Source: Nitrososphaerales archaeon (GTDB lineage Archaea > Thermoproteota > Nitrososphaeria > Nitrososphaerales > CADDZS01). From it: 36,411 bases of DNA. A program made the translations under genes and the position numbers. The stretch is taken from assembly GCA_030037995.1 (NCBI GenBank), contig JASHPQ010000270.1, positions 1 to 36,411 of the forward strand, given 5' to 3'. This document shows, piece by piece, positions 7,684-16,714 of this stretch (position 1 is the first letter of the stretch; each line of letters starts with the position of its first letter). A model generated the notes under the pieces. That model did not search any database and was not told the DNA's origin. It worked only from the letters and a program-made list of their open reading frames with translations.

Positions 7684-8337
7684 TCAGGAGCTGGTAGGCG
7701 TCTCTATTTTTTCCTGAAGCTCGCCTGGGACCATGCCACTCGCGGGACCCGGTGCTTGCGGAAAATTGTTGAGAGGAACCTCTCCCGGTACCTCATGGTG
7801 GTCGTCGGCCTGGGCCTCCGGTAGGATCGACAACTCTCCCGTGAGAGAGACCAGTCCGGAAATCTGGTCCATCAATTTGGAGTATTTTTCTTTCGGCACG
7901 GACTCTTCCAGCTTCGTCTCAAGCTCCGCGATTCGTGCACGGGCAGCTTCAGACTCTGCGGATTTTTTCGAAAGAGACGCTTCGAGATCCTTGATCTTTG
8001 AGAGGGCTTTGTTGTGAAGATCCTGTGGCACCTGATATTTTTCGGTGAGGTTCTTGATAATCTCATTCTGCACCGAGATCTGGGAGCTCAGAGTCAGCAC
8101 CACGGTGGAAAGGTTGTTCAATCTCCCTCCGAGCGACTCTGTCTTGCCCAGCTCGTCGCGGGTGCGCTGCAGATCTTCCGTCAGCCGATCGATGTTTCCC
8201 TGGAGTTTGGCGACGGCGTCCTGGTAGGCCTTCTTGGGTACCGATTGCTCTAGTTTTGTCTCGAGCGACCGGCACTTCAGGATTAGTCTCCGCATCTCCC
8301 CGGTGATTTCTTCGACTGAGCTCAAAACAGATGGCAC
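7684..8337 (-). CDS. Coiled-coil protein with internal VPK/VPQ repeats
   Basis: This 217-residue protein is almost wholly helical up to residue 165. Two clear internal repeats, LETKLE.SVPK..Y at about 25-45 and 139-159, are joined by a weaker copy at 97-120 (LTEKYQVPQDLHNKALSKIKDLE). Each unit is a coiled-coil stretch broken by a Val-Pro hinge followed by Lys/Gln and Tyr/Leu. The last 50 residues are acidic and Pro-rich (PEAQADDHHEVPGEVP) and probably disordered. No membrane segment or catalytic motif is present. Repeats like these suggest a filamentous or bundle-forming scaffold, but I do not recognise a named family. Confidence 0.7.
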   Translation of the reverse strand: MPSVLSSVEEITGEMRRLILKCRSLETKLEQSVPKKAYQDAVAKLQGNIDRLTEDLQRTRDELGKTESLGGRLNNLSTVVLTLSSQISVQNEIIKNLTEKYQVPQDLHNKALSKIKDLEASLSKKSAESEAARARIAELETKLEESVPKEKYSKLMDQISGLVSLTGELSILPEAQADDHHEVPGEVPLNNFPQAPGPASGMVPGELQEKIETPTSS

Positions 8338-8666
8338 ATTCTCTCTTGGAATAGGTGAGAGAAAATGGGAGGCCTATCTAATGCATGAGATCAAATTCGT
8401 TTGACAAGAAGATCATCAAGATCTCTCTTGTGCCTGGACATTTGCGCTGTTTAAAGTGCAGCCGTAGTCATCAGTGAAATTATCCGAATACTGATTTAGG
8501 GTCCTTAACTCAGCTTCTATATTTGAGTCAAGCATCTAAATAGAGAAGACTAAAATGGCCCGCCAGGCCATGTAATGAGACAACGAGAACAAGCGAGCAC
8601 AATAAACCACGCAGGAAGATCGTAGAAGGTAAGGGCGGATTGAGAAATGGAATATCAGTAAGTTCG
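8338..8666. other. Intergenic region between divergent genes
   Basis: About 330 nt separate the coiled-coil gene (minus) from the small gene at 8667 (plus). TTCTATATTTGAG near 8516-8528 and ATCTAAATAG near 8535-8544 are possible TATA-like sites for the plus gene. A small perfect hairpin (ATGGCC/GGCCAT, 8555-8571) is present. I see no further gene. Confidence 0.35.
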
Positions 8667-8816
8667 ATGATAGAGAAGTGGCAGAACGACCTCTGGGTTA
8701 AGGCAAAGTCACGGGAGCAGGTGGGTCAGCTAATCCGTGACGAGTATAGAAAGGGGAATCTGACCGATCGAGAATTTCGGCAGGCCATCAAGGAAGTCTA
8801 TACTTCGCTAAGGTAG
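8667..8816 (+). CDS. 49-residue small protein, short C-terminal helical motif
   Basis: ATG 8667 opens a 49-codon frame with strong coding character: MIEKWQNDLWVKAKSREQ, a middle VGQLIRDEYRKGNLTDREF, and an end RQAIKEVYTSLR. An in-frame TTG at 8640 would add nine residues. The segment IRDEYRKGNLTDREFRQAI resembles the short helix-turn-helix tail type (SHOCT-like, 'L...G.lTeeEF...') found at the ends of many prokaryotic proteins, here standing alone. I cannot assign a function. The 3' end overlaps a possible minus-strand frame (8788-9000) by 29 nt. Confidence 0.55.
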   Translation: MIEKWQNDLWVKAKSREQVGQLIRDEYRKGNLTDREFRQAIKEVYTSLR

Positions 8817-9000
8817 CTCTCCCAGCGCGCGCTTGGAGCTTCATTCTATCTCCGATCCATTTGTTTGCAGATTCAAACCGATAGCAAAATTGCATAGTGG
8901 ACTCGGCTAAACAGTCACTTACCGGGTTGACGGCCTTCATTTTAGACCAGATCAAGCTGCCCTGATCGCAATGGCCGAACCTCTGCAAGAGAGGAAGCAA
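8788..9000 (-). CDS. Possible 70-residue protein, unsupported by homology
   Basis: The frame runs from TTG 9000 for 70 residues and has plausible composition (GSLIWSKMKAVNPV, CLAESTMQFCYRFESANKW), with several Met codons and no low-complexity bias. There is no clear ribosome-binding site and I do not recognise a family. It overlaps the end of the small plus-strand gene in antisense. It may be a genuine small protein or chance. The rest of the 345 nt between 8817 and 9161 shows nothing else. Confidence 0.25.
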   Translation of the reverse strand: MLPLLQRFGHCDQGSLIWSKMKAVNPVSDCLAESTMQFCYRFESANKWIGDRMKLQARAGRATLAKYRLP

Positions 9001-9161
9001 TAATTACTTTCGAGATCGCCATCCTCAGGTCTTTCTGAATCCTGGAAACAAACGCTGATTGTAAAAATTCAGGTAAAACCATTATCCTCGGGGATAACTT
9101 ACTCTTGATTCACGATGGATTGTCCGGTTTCAATCGCGCGCCTGAATTATGCCAAGAAATT

Positions 9162-10994
9162 TTAATGAGAGTCATTTGAAATTTGGTATATTTTCACGTT
9201 CGGATTCTGGTAAAGTAGAGTTAGGTTTGAATTAGAAGAATTCGGAAAATTGCTCCAAGGAAATAAGGATGCGACTGGAGGAAGCGGGAGGGTTGCAACA
9301 TTAGTGACTATGATATACTCCGCGCTGGAGTTCTCAGCTAATTTTATCGCATCAGAAGGGGTTCTAGCATACTCGAAAACTGAGTTTCTTCCAATTGTAA
9401 GGTTTGTGTAGACAAAATTCCAGTCTGACGTTGACAAATATTGTGAATTGTTGGGGGTATTGGCTTTCATCCATTGCATTGCAGCATAATCTTGGATCTG
9501 GGCTTGTGAAATCTGATTAGTCTCAGTAACTGAATCAGCAATGACATATTGCCCCCAAGACCCAACAATTATGCCACCGACAATGATTATTATCAATGTA
9601 GCTCGAGGAAGGATACTCTCACTTTGTCGAGATTTCATTTTGCTAGTAAAACTGCCCTTTCTCCTTGAGGAAGAGGAATTAGGAAAAAAATACTCTAGCC
9701 CGTAACTTGCCAGAATAAGGATGGGAACAAGAGCTTCATAGGAGTAGCGCCAGGCCGCTACATTTTCAGGAGCTACAATAAGAAGAGCCAGCAACCAAAT
9801 TACTGGTAAAAATATCAGCGATTCTTCGCTCTTTACTGCCCTGTAAATTGACACCGCAACGAGAATCAGCAAACAGACTAAGGCTATGTCATCGTAGACT
9901 TCGACTGCCATGTAGCTTAGCACGGGTACGGAGGAAAGGGCAACTGAAAGAGTCGTGCCGCCGAGAACGACTCCTCGACCCGATGACAGCAAGGGAAGAA
10001 CGATGCTGGCAAGAGTCGGAAAAAGAATCAAAGAAATGATCGGTGGAAGAATCGAGATTATTCCGAAAACGGAATAGGTCTTCACGTTGGGCTTTCTCAT
10101 AAGAAATTGGATGAGCGGAATTAGGAGTAGCGCCGGGAAAAGGCTCAATATCGTGTAGTGGGACATGTACGCGTTGACCAGAGCAAAGAAGAAAATTACC
10201 CATGTAGCGGGAGATCTCGGTCTCTGCACAGCCATGATGAACACAAATATCAGAAACAGTGCTGCCAGAATTCCGATAAAATTCGCGTATAGGCCAGAAT
10301 CAAATACACTGTCAAACCATATCGTTCCAGAGAAGGTGTACAACACAACTCCAATGAGGCCGACCCTTCTGCTAGAAGAAATGACCTTTGTAGCAAGATA
10401 CAACAGAAGCGGGGATAGAGTGACCAATAGACCCATTATCCGCTGGACGGTCACAAGCGGCTCTCCGCCCACGAGCAGTAAGGCCGGGGCAAGTTGGTAG
10501 TAGATACCATCGTAGAGTATTCCACCAGGGATCGAGGTAATCGCTCCTGAGATGAGATCTTGGGAGAACTGAACATGGGCTCCGAAATCATGACTAAGAT
10601 ACTCTGGAAATATCGGATATTTCTCGAAGTGAAGTAAAACCATGAGTCCCAAGGCGAGCACTAGGACAGCGACAACATAGTCTGCCCTAACAGGTTTTGC
10701 CGGCATTAGAAACTTCCTCCTCATTACCAAAGAGAAGCTTAAAGCGACAATTCCAGCTACAATCACTAAAATGATGGTTCCGTAATCCAAACCCACTAAC
10801 TCTGCGAAACCAGCAGTCCGGATTAAAATGACTAAAGTGTCGGCGCTCAATCCAAGCCCTAAAGCAATTGCGATTCTTCCGACTAAAGTGTCGTCAAAGT
10901 TCCAGAGTCCGAATAGTTCCGAGAATCCGATTCCTGGCGAGAAGATGAATAAAAGATAGAGGACATAACCCGGGAGAAAAGCTTGAACCGGCAT
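9162..10994 (-). CDS. Multi-pass membrane protein, GT-C-like glycosyltransferase or related
   Basis: This 610-residue protein has about ten to twelve membrane segments in the first 480 residues. An extracytoplasmic C-terminal domain follows (AAMQWMKANTPNNSQYLSTSD ... YIIVTNVATL ... LTLLYQNPNVKIYQI). The first long loop contains SHDFGAHVQFSQDL, placed where GT-C enzymes carry an acidic catalytic motif. The C-terminal pattern 'AMxWxKxNTPxNS' is common in archaeal GT-C/PMT-like and DUF6541-type proteins that use polyprenyl-phosphate sugars. It lies last in the minus-strand glycan operon. A role in transferring or polymerising lipid-linked sugars outside the membrane is inferred. A similar protein (25153-27012) has the same layout and the same ending, suggesting a family of two. 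Confidence 0.7.
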   Translation of the reverse strand: MPVQAFLPGYVLYLLFIFSPGIGFSELFGLWNFDDTLVGRIAIALGLGLSADTLVILIRTAGFAELVGLDYGTIILVIVAGIVALSFSLVMRRKFLMPAKPVRADYVVAVLVLALGLMVLLHFEKYPIFPEYLSHDFGAHVQFSQDLISGAITSIPGGILYDGIYYQLAPALLLVGGEPLVTVQRIMGLLVTLSPLLLYLATKVISSSRRVGLIGVVLYTFSGTIWFDSVFDSGLYANFIGILAALFLIFVFIMAVQRPRSPATWVIFFFALVNAYMSHYTILSLFPALLLIPLIQFLMRKPNVKTYSVFGIISILPPIISLILFPTLASIVLPLLSSGRGVVLGGTTLSVALSSVPVLSYMAVEVYDDIALVCLLILVAVSIYRAVKSEESLIFLPVIWLLALLIVAPENVAAWRYSYEALVPILILASYGLEYFFPNSSSSRRKGSFTSKMKSRQSESILPRATLIIIIVGGIIVGSWGQYVIADSVTETNQISQAQIQDYAAMQWMKANTPNNSQYLSTSDWNFVYTNLTIGRNSVFEYARTPSDAIKLAENSSAEYIIVTNVATLPLPPVASLFPWSNFPNSSNSNLTLLYQNPNVKIYQISNDSH

Positions 10995-11074
10995 CGAAGG
11001 CTGACAGAGCGTCCTTCCTTTGGAAGATAAACATTCTCGGATTAGCGAAAATCTGTTTTACGATGACTGCACTA

Positions 11075-12133
11075 TTATGATTGAAGATCTAGACTGATCG
11101 CGGTCGTGTTGGATATTCTGGTTCCATTCGTCGTAAAGGCTGCGATGTCGATAGTGTAATTCCCTGCAGCTTGACTCACGAAGAAAAAGCTAGCCAATAC
11201 CGTATCTCCAGATCTTGAGAAAATGGAAGACGAAGTCACTGCAACAGAGCGTCCCGACGAGTCAAAAAGGGTCGCGAAGACTATCATATTCATGGAAATA
11301 GGAAGGTTACTCTGGAATGTCGAGTTAACCGACAAGAGTCCATTCGTGAACTCATATGTCGGTTTACCCACCATCGTGAGTAATTGATCAGAAGGAATTT
11401 GCGAAAAAGTAATGTTTACGATTGTAATGCTTTTGTTGAAAATTACTGTTCCCATCTTCGGAGTTATCGAATATACTGAGCTGATGTCCGTGTAAGAATA
11501 CGACACAGAGTAACTGTAGTTTCCAAACGGGCCGATAAACACTAACTCATTTCCGATCGATTTCATGGTCTTTCCATCAATCGTGAGGCTCCAGGCGTTG
11601 CCGCCGGCTAATCCGTTTTCAACAAATTCTATTACCCCGCTGGTTACCCGAACCGTACTGTTCGCAATAGAAATTGATGAAGTCGTAGAAAGTAAAGTCG
11701 AAGTGGTGGCTGATGAGGTCGATTGCGATATCGAGATTTCAACGCTTGTCTTTTGATTATCCGCATCTGTCACGGTAACTCTCACACTTTGAGGGATAGC
11801 TTGGCCTTGTTGGAAGATGCGGGAGAAAAGTCCCAAGCTATTCTGTTGCGAGAAATTATCTGGCCAACTTGCCACGAACTTGTAGGGAGAGAAGCCATCA
11901 AGAACGGTTACGTCAAAAGTGACTATCGAGCTCTTGTTTGGTTCAGATAGAATGCGAGAGTACGATTCTACCGCCTTTAAAGTATGACCCGTGACATTGG
12001 GCGGTAGAGCCGCTGGATAGTAATAGTAAAGATCGAGCGTCAGTATCACTAGTACAACCAGGACAAAGATCGCAACTCGAAGTGCGCTTTTCCAATTCAA
12101 ATTAATTGACTTTCCGAGATTAGAATAATTCAT
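11075..12133 (-). CDS. Membrane-anchored extracellular protein with thermopsin-associated-type repeat
   Basis: The protein has 352 residues. A single N-terminal membrane segment at about 17-37 (ALRVAIFVLVVLVILTLDLYYYY) acts as an uncleaved anchor, and the rest is Ser/Thr-rich and beta-strand-rich. A first domain (about 50-135) looks PKD/Ig-like. After a Ser/Thr linker, FVENGLAGGNAWSLTIDG...YSYSVSY...PKMGTVIFN matches the archaeal surface module usually written 'FtEsGLPsGtsWsVt' and found in thermopsins and many archaeal secreted proteins. A third beta domain ends the protein. Several NxS/T sequons could be glycosylated. It lies between the deacetylase-like and GT-C-like genes, so it may present or bind the glycan, though that is inference. 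Confidence 0.65.
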   Translation of the reverse strand: MNYSNLGKSINLNWKSALRVAIFVLVVLVILTLDLYYYYPAALPPNVTGHTLKAVESYSRILSEPNKSSIVTFDVTVLDGFSPYKFVASWPDNFSQQNSLGLFSRIFQQGQAIPQSVRVTVTDADNQKTSVEISISQSTSSATTSTLLSTTSSISIANSTVRVTSGVIEFVENGLAGGNAWSLTIDGKTMKSIGNELVFIGPFGNYSYSVSYSYTDISSVYSITPKMGTVIFNKSITIVNITFSQIPSDQLLTMVGKPTYEFTNGLLSVNSTFQSNLPISMNMIVFATLFDSSGRSVAVTSSSIFSRSGDTVLASFFFVSQAAGNYTIDIAAFTTNGTRISNTTAISLDLQS

Positions 12134-12238
12134 CCTCGTCGAACATGTGACTAGGCGTTAAGGGGATCGAAAAAGAGTATTTGACTTTTTATGATTCATA
12201 TCACCTTTTGTGAACGTTTGCGAAATAGTTCGTTGCGA

Positions 12239-13207
12239 TCAGATTGCATACATGGTATGATTTTTGAACTGTTTGCCGAAGCATGTGGAAAACTCTTCCA
12301 TCGTTACCGGAAGAGCTTTCTTTACACCAATGAGATAGTCTAGTAACTTCTGGAGAGTTCTAAACTTGGCTTCTTTTTCATCAACGAGCTCCCAAGGATG
12401 ACAGGTCAGGAGCAAGCACAAGGTTGTGTTTTCAGGATTGGATGATAGTGGAAGATCGGCTGCTGTTCGGTCGAAATCCTCTAACGCTGCTTCAAGAATA
12501 GTGGGGAAAAATGGAGAAATCCCCATCCTCCATTTGGGTCTCAATGGAACTGAAAAAGGAATCTCGATGATGCTGCGACCATTAGCGCAAATTATTTCGA
12601 AAGGTTCCATTAGTCCGTATAAGTGATTGTAAAATGACGAATCTACGTGGAATTCCTGATCTCCCAGAAACCTCATGGTGGACTTTCTTACATGATGGAA
12701 GGGGGCGACGAAGGATTTCGGAGCCCGTCCTGTCAGATTTTTTATTACCTCCGATCCGGCTGCGATTCTATGTTTGACCTCATTTCTGGTCAGTATGGCT
12801 GGTTGTTCTGCGGTGGTAGTCTTCCACGCGCCACCATAGCTTTCGTGAGCGAAACCATGATACCCTATTTCGTGACCCTGACCTTCTAGTTGCAGTACCA
12901 CCTCGGAATCGTTTTTCGCTAGGATTCCTTCGAGCAGAAAGGTTCCCAAGATCGAATTCTTTGATAGAACGGATTCGATATTTTTCAAACCTCTACGGTT
13001 GAGTTGATCCGGGCCATTTTGAACCCATGAACCGGATTTCCAAGGAGGAGTATATTCGGTGTCTGCTGTGAATACTAGAAAAATTTCCGATTTAGGTTCG
13101 AGCTTCTTCATCTCTTCCCGAGAGCGCAAGATCTTTAAAGAACGAATAGGATTGAGGTAACCGGCTGCATAATGCAGTCGAACCAAGTTCTCATGAAGCT
13201 TCGGCAT
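12239..13207 (-). CDS. Polysaccharide deacetylase-like protein (CE4/NodB fold), divergent
   Basis: This 322-residue protein has the NodB-like landmarks. FTADTEY at 47-52 stands where CE4 enzymes have their catalytic TFDD motif, GYHGFAH at about 115-121 supplies the HxxxH-type metal pair, and SFVAPFHHVRKSTM is the Arg/Pro-bearing motif that follows. A later LLLTCHPWEL is the last motif (L.L..H.WE). It probably removes acetyl or other N/O-linked groups from a sugar polymer with a divalent metal. Asp-Asp is replaced by Asp-Thr, so metal ligation may differ. ATG 13207 lies inside the last codons of the upstream GT4 gene (17-nt overlap), supporting co-translation. Confidence 0.78.
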   Translation of the reverse strand: MPKLHENLVRLHYAAGYLNPIRSLKILRSREEMKKLEPKSEIFLVFTADTEYTPPWKSGSWVQNGPDQLNRRGLKNIESVLSKNSILGTFLLEGILAKNDSEVVLQLEGQGHEIGYHGFAHESYGGAWKTTTAEQPAILTRNEVKHRIAAGSEVIKNLTGRAPKSFVAPFHHVRKSTMRFLGDQEFHVDSSFYNHLYGLMEPFEIICANGRSIIEIPFSVPLRPKWRMGISPFFPTILEAALEDFDRTAADLPLSSNPENTTLCLLLTCHPWELVDEKEAKFRTLQKLLDYLIGVKKALPVTMEEFSTCFGKQFKNHTMYAI

Positions 13208-14327
13208 CGATTAGAGCACTATCGATCGCGTCAAGAGTCTCCCTTACATATTTTTCAGTTGTCTGAATGGTTGAAAACTCTCTCCCGGTCTCTCCCATTG
13301 ACTCTCGAAGGGTTGAATCGCTCAGCAGCCGAGCGATTTTTTCGGCAAGGCATCTAGAGTCTTCGGGAGGAATCAAGAATCCGGTTTTCCCATCGATCAC
13401 GAATTCAGGGTTTCCTCCGACCTTAGTAGCAACAACCGGCAGACGCGCCGAACCAGCCTCCCTCAGGGAAAGCGAGGCAAGTTCACTTCTAGAAGGGAGA
13501 CAGAACATGCAGGAGGTATGATACGAAGAAGCGAGATCAGCACCATGGATGGGCCCAGTCAAAATCAACTGGTCTTTCAAATTGCCAATTTGTTTTGACA
13601 TGGCCTTCGCAAATTTCGGATCGACAGGGCCTACGAGTAGACATTTGAGCTGTTTGAATTCGTCTTTTAGGCTATAAATGGCATCGAGCAGGATGTCAAC
13701 CCCTTTAGATTTCTCGATCCTTCCTACAAATAGAACCAACTTGTCCCGCTCATTGATAAGATATCTCGATCTGAAATGATTGATCTCTTCTTCGGCAGGC
13801 TTTGCAATGGGATCGATTCCACTTGGTATTACCCTGATCCTCTCTTTTGGGATTCCCTTGGATTCGATCATCCTTGCTTCAAACCGGGTAGTAGGTACTA
13901 TCAGAAATGCACGTTTCAGAGAAAATATTCCTTGAGTGCTATCCACAAAGTCGTACGCGAGGTCTCTCAGCATTCCGTTCCCACCGTAGATTCCAATGGG
14001 TTTCAATATCAAAGGAATATCATGGCGACGGGAAACTAACGAAGCGAATAAACTCGAAAAATGATAGTAATGCTGTGAAAATACGATGTCAAACTTGGAG
14101 AACTTGTCTAGCGATCTCAATGCGGAAATGGAGTAGTCCAACGGACCTCGCGGAACGAAATTGTAATGGGTCAAACCTTTTCCCCGGACGATCGAGTTAT
14201 TTTTCTCGAATGAGCATACGGTAACAATATCACCTCGCGAAAGCATGCCCTCTATCAGACGATTCAAGACTCTCTCCGCGCCGCCAACACTCTGGTAAAA
14301 ATATTCATTCGAAGCAAGAATCCTCAA
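13191..14327 (-). CDS. Glycosyltransferase family 4
   Basis: This GT-B fold retaining glycosyltransferase transfers a sugar from a nucleotide donor to a growing glycan on the cytoplasmic face. The N-terminal RILASNEYFYQSVGGAERVLNRL is the acceptor-domain Gly loop. LVLFVGRIEKSKGVDILLDAI opens the donor domain, and SRSELASLSLREAGSARLPVVAT carries the E-x7-E region. I choose TTG 14327: GAGGT lies 9 nt upstream, and the codon overlaps the stop of the preceding GT4 gene as TTGA. A start at 14357 would add ten poor residues. With this start the protein is 378 residues long, normal for GT4. Sugar specificity cannot be read from sequence. Confidence 0.88.
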   Translation of the reverse strand: MRILASNEYFYQSVGGAERVLNRLIEGMLSRGDIVTVCSFEKNNSIVRGKGLTHYNFVPRGPLDYSISALRSLDKFSKFDIVFSQHYYHFSSLFASLVSRRHDIPLILKPIGIYGGNGMLRDLAYDFVDSTQGIFSLKRAFLIVPTTRFEARMIESKGIPKERIRVIPSGIDPIAKPAEEEINHFRSRYLINERDKLVLFVGRIEKSKGVDILLDAIYSLKDEFKQLKCLLVGPVDPKFAKAMSKQIGNLKDQLILTGPIHGADLASSYHTSCMFCLPSRSELASLSLREAGSARLPVVATKVGGNPEFVIDGKTGFLIPPEDSRCLAEKIARLLSDSTLRESMGETGREFSTIQTTEKYVRETLDAIDSALIDAEAS

Positions 14328-15502
14328 GCTGATCCGACCTCGCGAAGGAGACCACAATATTCTGCCGCGATAACCTCCCAGTCCAGTTTCGAAGCAAGCT
14401 GAGTGGATTCTAGGCCTAATTTATCCCGCAATTCCTTTGATTCATAGACGCTTGAAAGAGCCGAGACTAGGAAATTAACGTCCTTGGAAGGACAAAGTAT
14501 CGCCCCTTCTGAACTGAAAAGATCAGAAAATAGACCCACGTTAGTCGCGATAATCGGTTTTCCGTATTCGATCGCAGTGCAAAGGGGGCCGCTCATTGAG
14601 TCAGAAAACGCATAGGGAAATACCACACAATTGCACGCCTCAAACAGGATACCCTCCTCAGAATCCGGCACAAACCCCGTTAGAATGACCGAGTTGGCTA
14701 GGTTTGATTTTGCTATTCTGCGTTGAAGATCCGCGACATACTTCCGGTCTTTGTCAGTAGATCCAGCAATTACAAGCACAGCATCGGGCCACTGTATCAC
14801 CAACTCTGTCCAAGCATCCAACAGAAATTCCAACCCCTTCCTAGGTACGACATGTCCGTAAGCTAGGAAGTAACCGTGAAGCTTCGAGAAAAGAGACGAC
14901 ATACTTTTTGATGGTTCCGAACTTTCGCCCTTCGCGATTCCGAATTTTACGAGCTGAATTTTCTTCGGGAAATTTCCATACTGAAGAACCCATAGCCGAA
15001 AAGTTCTCGAAAATACTTGAATTTGGTCAGCAATTTTGAAAATGGAATAGTATATGGTGAATATCCCCAATTTAATTAAGGACTTGGGAACTTTTGTATT
15101 TGGCAACACATTGTCAATGGCTGAAGAAAAATTCTCCAACGGAAAAACGCCTTGCAAATTTATCACAGTTTTTATTCGAGATAGTTTGCAAATCATGAGG
15201 AACAACGGAAGCAGTAGCAAGGAGGTAACGGTCGGGCCCATCGTCCTCTGCTCCAGTGGAACAAATACCAAGTTTCGAGTGTCTTTTCTAATTGCCCGAA
15301 ACAATGTCAGCGGAAAATCCAGTTGACCCCAAACGAATCTTGCCTTCGATTTTTCCATCCCGACGAGTGGATAGCGCTGTCTGTATCTGGGCATATAGCA
15401 GACAATGTCATAATTACATTTCCCTTCTAGCTGTTTGATCAGATGCGGCGTGTACACGCGGTGAGCAAAGATGCCGAAGTCATCGACGACAGCAATTTTA
15501 AT
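14324..15502 (-). CDS. Glycosyltransferase family 4 with a probable non-standard start codon
   Basis: GT-B fold, GT4. The donor domain is clear: YFLAYGHVVPRKGLEFLLDAW, then VILTGFVPD, then VVFPYAFSDSMSGPLCTAIEYGKPIIAT, with the usual acidic residues partly replaced (SDSMSGPLCTAIEYG). The first standard start, GTG 15457, would delete the first beta strand. Coding continues upstream as IKIAVVDDFGIFAHRVYTPHLIKQL, a proper GT-B N-terminus, up to an in-frame stop belonging to the DegT gene. No ATG/GTG/TTG occurs there. Candidates are ATT at 15502 and CTG at 15523, immediately after the DegT stop. I use 15502 (392 residues). The downstream GT4 overlaps its stop as TTGA. Confidence 0.82.
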   Translation of the reverse strand: MKIAVVDDFGIFAHRVYTPHLIKQLEGKCNYDIVCYMPRYRQRYPLVGMEKSKARFVWGQLDFPLTLFRAIRKDTRNLVFVPLEQRTMGPTVTSLLLLPLFLMICKLSRIKTVINLQGVFPLENFSSAIDNVLPNTKVPKSLIKLGIFTIYYSIFKIADQIQVFSRTFRLWVLQYGNFPKKIQLVKFGIAKGESSEPSKSMSSLFSKLHGYFLAYGHVVPRKGLEFLLDAWTELVIQWPDAVLVIAGSTDKDRKYVADLQRRIAKSNLANSVILTGFVPDSEEGILFEACNCVVFPYAFSDSMSGPLCTAIEYGKPIIATNVGLFSDLFSSEGAILCPSKDVNFLVSALSSVYESKELRDKLGLESTQLASKLDWEVIAAEYCGLLREVGSA

Positions 15503-15523
15503 CTGTTGATTGTCGCCTGCCAG

Positions 15524-16714
15524 TTACCCTCGCCTCACAGATCGCTTTACAGCGTTTACTATCTCACGACAATTCTTTTCAGTCAATCTGTTGTGGACTG
15601 GAAGCGCCAGCGATTCAGAGATCAATCTTCGGGAATTAGTGTATTGCTTCGATGATTCGAAAAGTTTCTCCAAGACATTCAGGTAGGGAGACTCTACCTC
15701 TATTCCGTTCTTTAGCAGATCCTTCTGTAAACTTCTCCTCTCGCTAGAATCAATCCTGATTACAAACCTCGTGAAAGTACTTTGGCCATCTTCCGACTGT
15801 TCTGACACGCTAAACGCTATTCCAGCATCTCTTAGAGAGTCTGAGATTATTCTTGCGTTCCTTTTACGCTCGCCGACAATGGAGTCGAGTCTTGTCAATT
15901 GAGAATCAATAGCCCTGCATATGCAGGAGGGGATCGATCTGAGCCCAACATGCATCAAATTATGTTTGGTTATTCGCTCAACTGATTTTTGGTCTTCGCT
16001 TTGGTTCTTTCTCTTGAAAAGCGGGTAGGCCATCGAGTATAGGGGGGAGAGCGATCCAAATTTCAATCCCGACATCCAAAACAATGCTTTGAATCTTTGG
16101 ATGTGATCTGGCGATTCAATCAGAAAATCAATATCCTTCATTTGTTGATGAATAGATCCCTTGTTGATTGAAAGAGCGCCGCCTATACCCCCGGTAATCG
16201 TCTTGCCATACCCAAAACTAAAGATCGAAAAATCTCCCTCTGACCCAATCGGTCTTGAATCGTTGATACCACCTATGCCCTGAGCACAATCTTCGATAAC
16301 GGTGGTGTCTCCGACAATATCCCGGATCCTCCTGACGGATGATGGGTCTCCGAATAAGTGGACTACGATAATGGCATCCAGCCCCTTTTTATGTTCCTCT
16401 CGAACTTTTTCACGATCCATCTCAAGTGTGAGATAATCTACATCAATGGGAACTGGTTCAAACCCAGAGTCAAGGATCACTTCGAATAAAACCGGGCAGG
16501 TGTACGCGGGCAACGCAACCCGCTTTGAATTCTGGGCAAGCAATATGAGACATAATTTTAGACTCGATCTCCCAGAGTCTAAAAAAATTGTTTCACCCAG
16601 CGAGAACTTCTCCCTCATTTTCGTTCTTAAGCGCTCTTCGGATTGAGGGTCGGAGGGTAAGAAGAGAGGTGAAAGATCGCCAAAGCTAATGGGAATTGAA
16701 GTAATCGGTATCAC
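15524..16714 (-). CDS. DegT/DnrJ/EryC1-family PLP-dependent sugar aminotransferase
   Basis: This fold-type I PLP enzyme usually transaminates a nucleotide-linked ketosugar. With the GTG at 16714, which overlaps the FemAB stop as GTGA, the protein has 396 residues. Key features (numbering from this start) are the cofactor-contacting Asp142 in VIEDCAQ and the Schiff-base Lys171 in FSFGYGKTITGGIGGAL. RVALPAYTCPVLFEVILDSG gives the usual N-terminal DegT pattern. A start further upstream (16780) would run 70 nt into the FemAB gene and add non-family residues. Its neighbours are FemAB and GT4 genes, so an amino sugar for the surface glycan is the probable product; acetylation and FemAB chemistry would follow. 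Confidence 0.88.
   Translation of the reverse strand: MIPITSIPISFGDLSPLFLPSDPQSEERLRTKMREKFSLGETIFLDSGRSSLKLCLILLAQNSKRVALPAYTCPVLFEVILDSGFEPVPIDVDYLTLEMDREKVREEHKKGLDAIIVVHLFGDPSSVRRIRDIVGDTTVIEDCAQGIGGINDSRPIGSEGDFSIFSFGYGKTITGGIGGALSINKGSIHQQMKDIDFLIESPDHIQRFKALFWMSGLKFGSLSPLYSMAYPLFKRKNQSEDQKSVERITKHNLMHVGLRSIPSCICRAIDSQLTRLDSIVGERKRNARIISDSLRDAGIAFSVSEQSEDGQSTFTRFVIRIDSSERRSLQKDLLKNGIEVESPYLNVLEKLFESSKQYTNSRRLISESLALPVHNRLTEKNCREIVNAVKRSVRRG

Noticed and set aside
8555-8571. Perfect short hairpin (ATGGCC, five-base loop, GGCCAT)
   Set aside because: Six base pairs can arise by chance; no T-tract or partner site was seen, and it lies far from any gene end.
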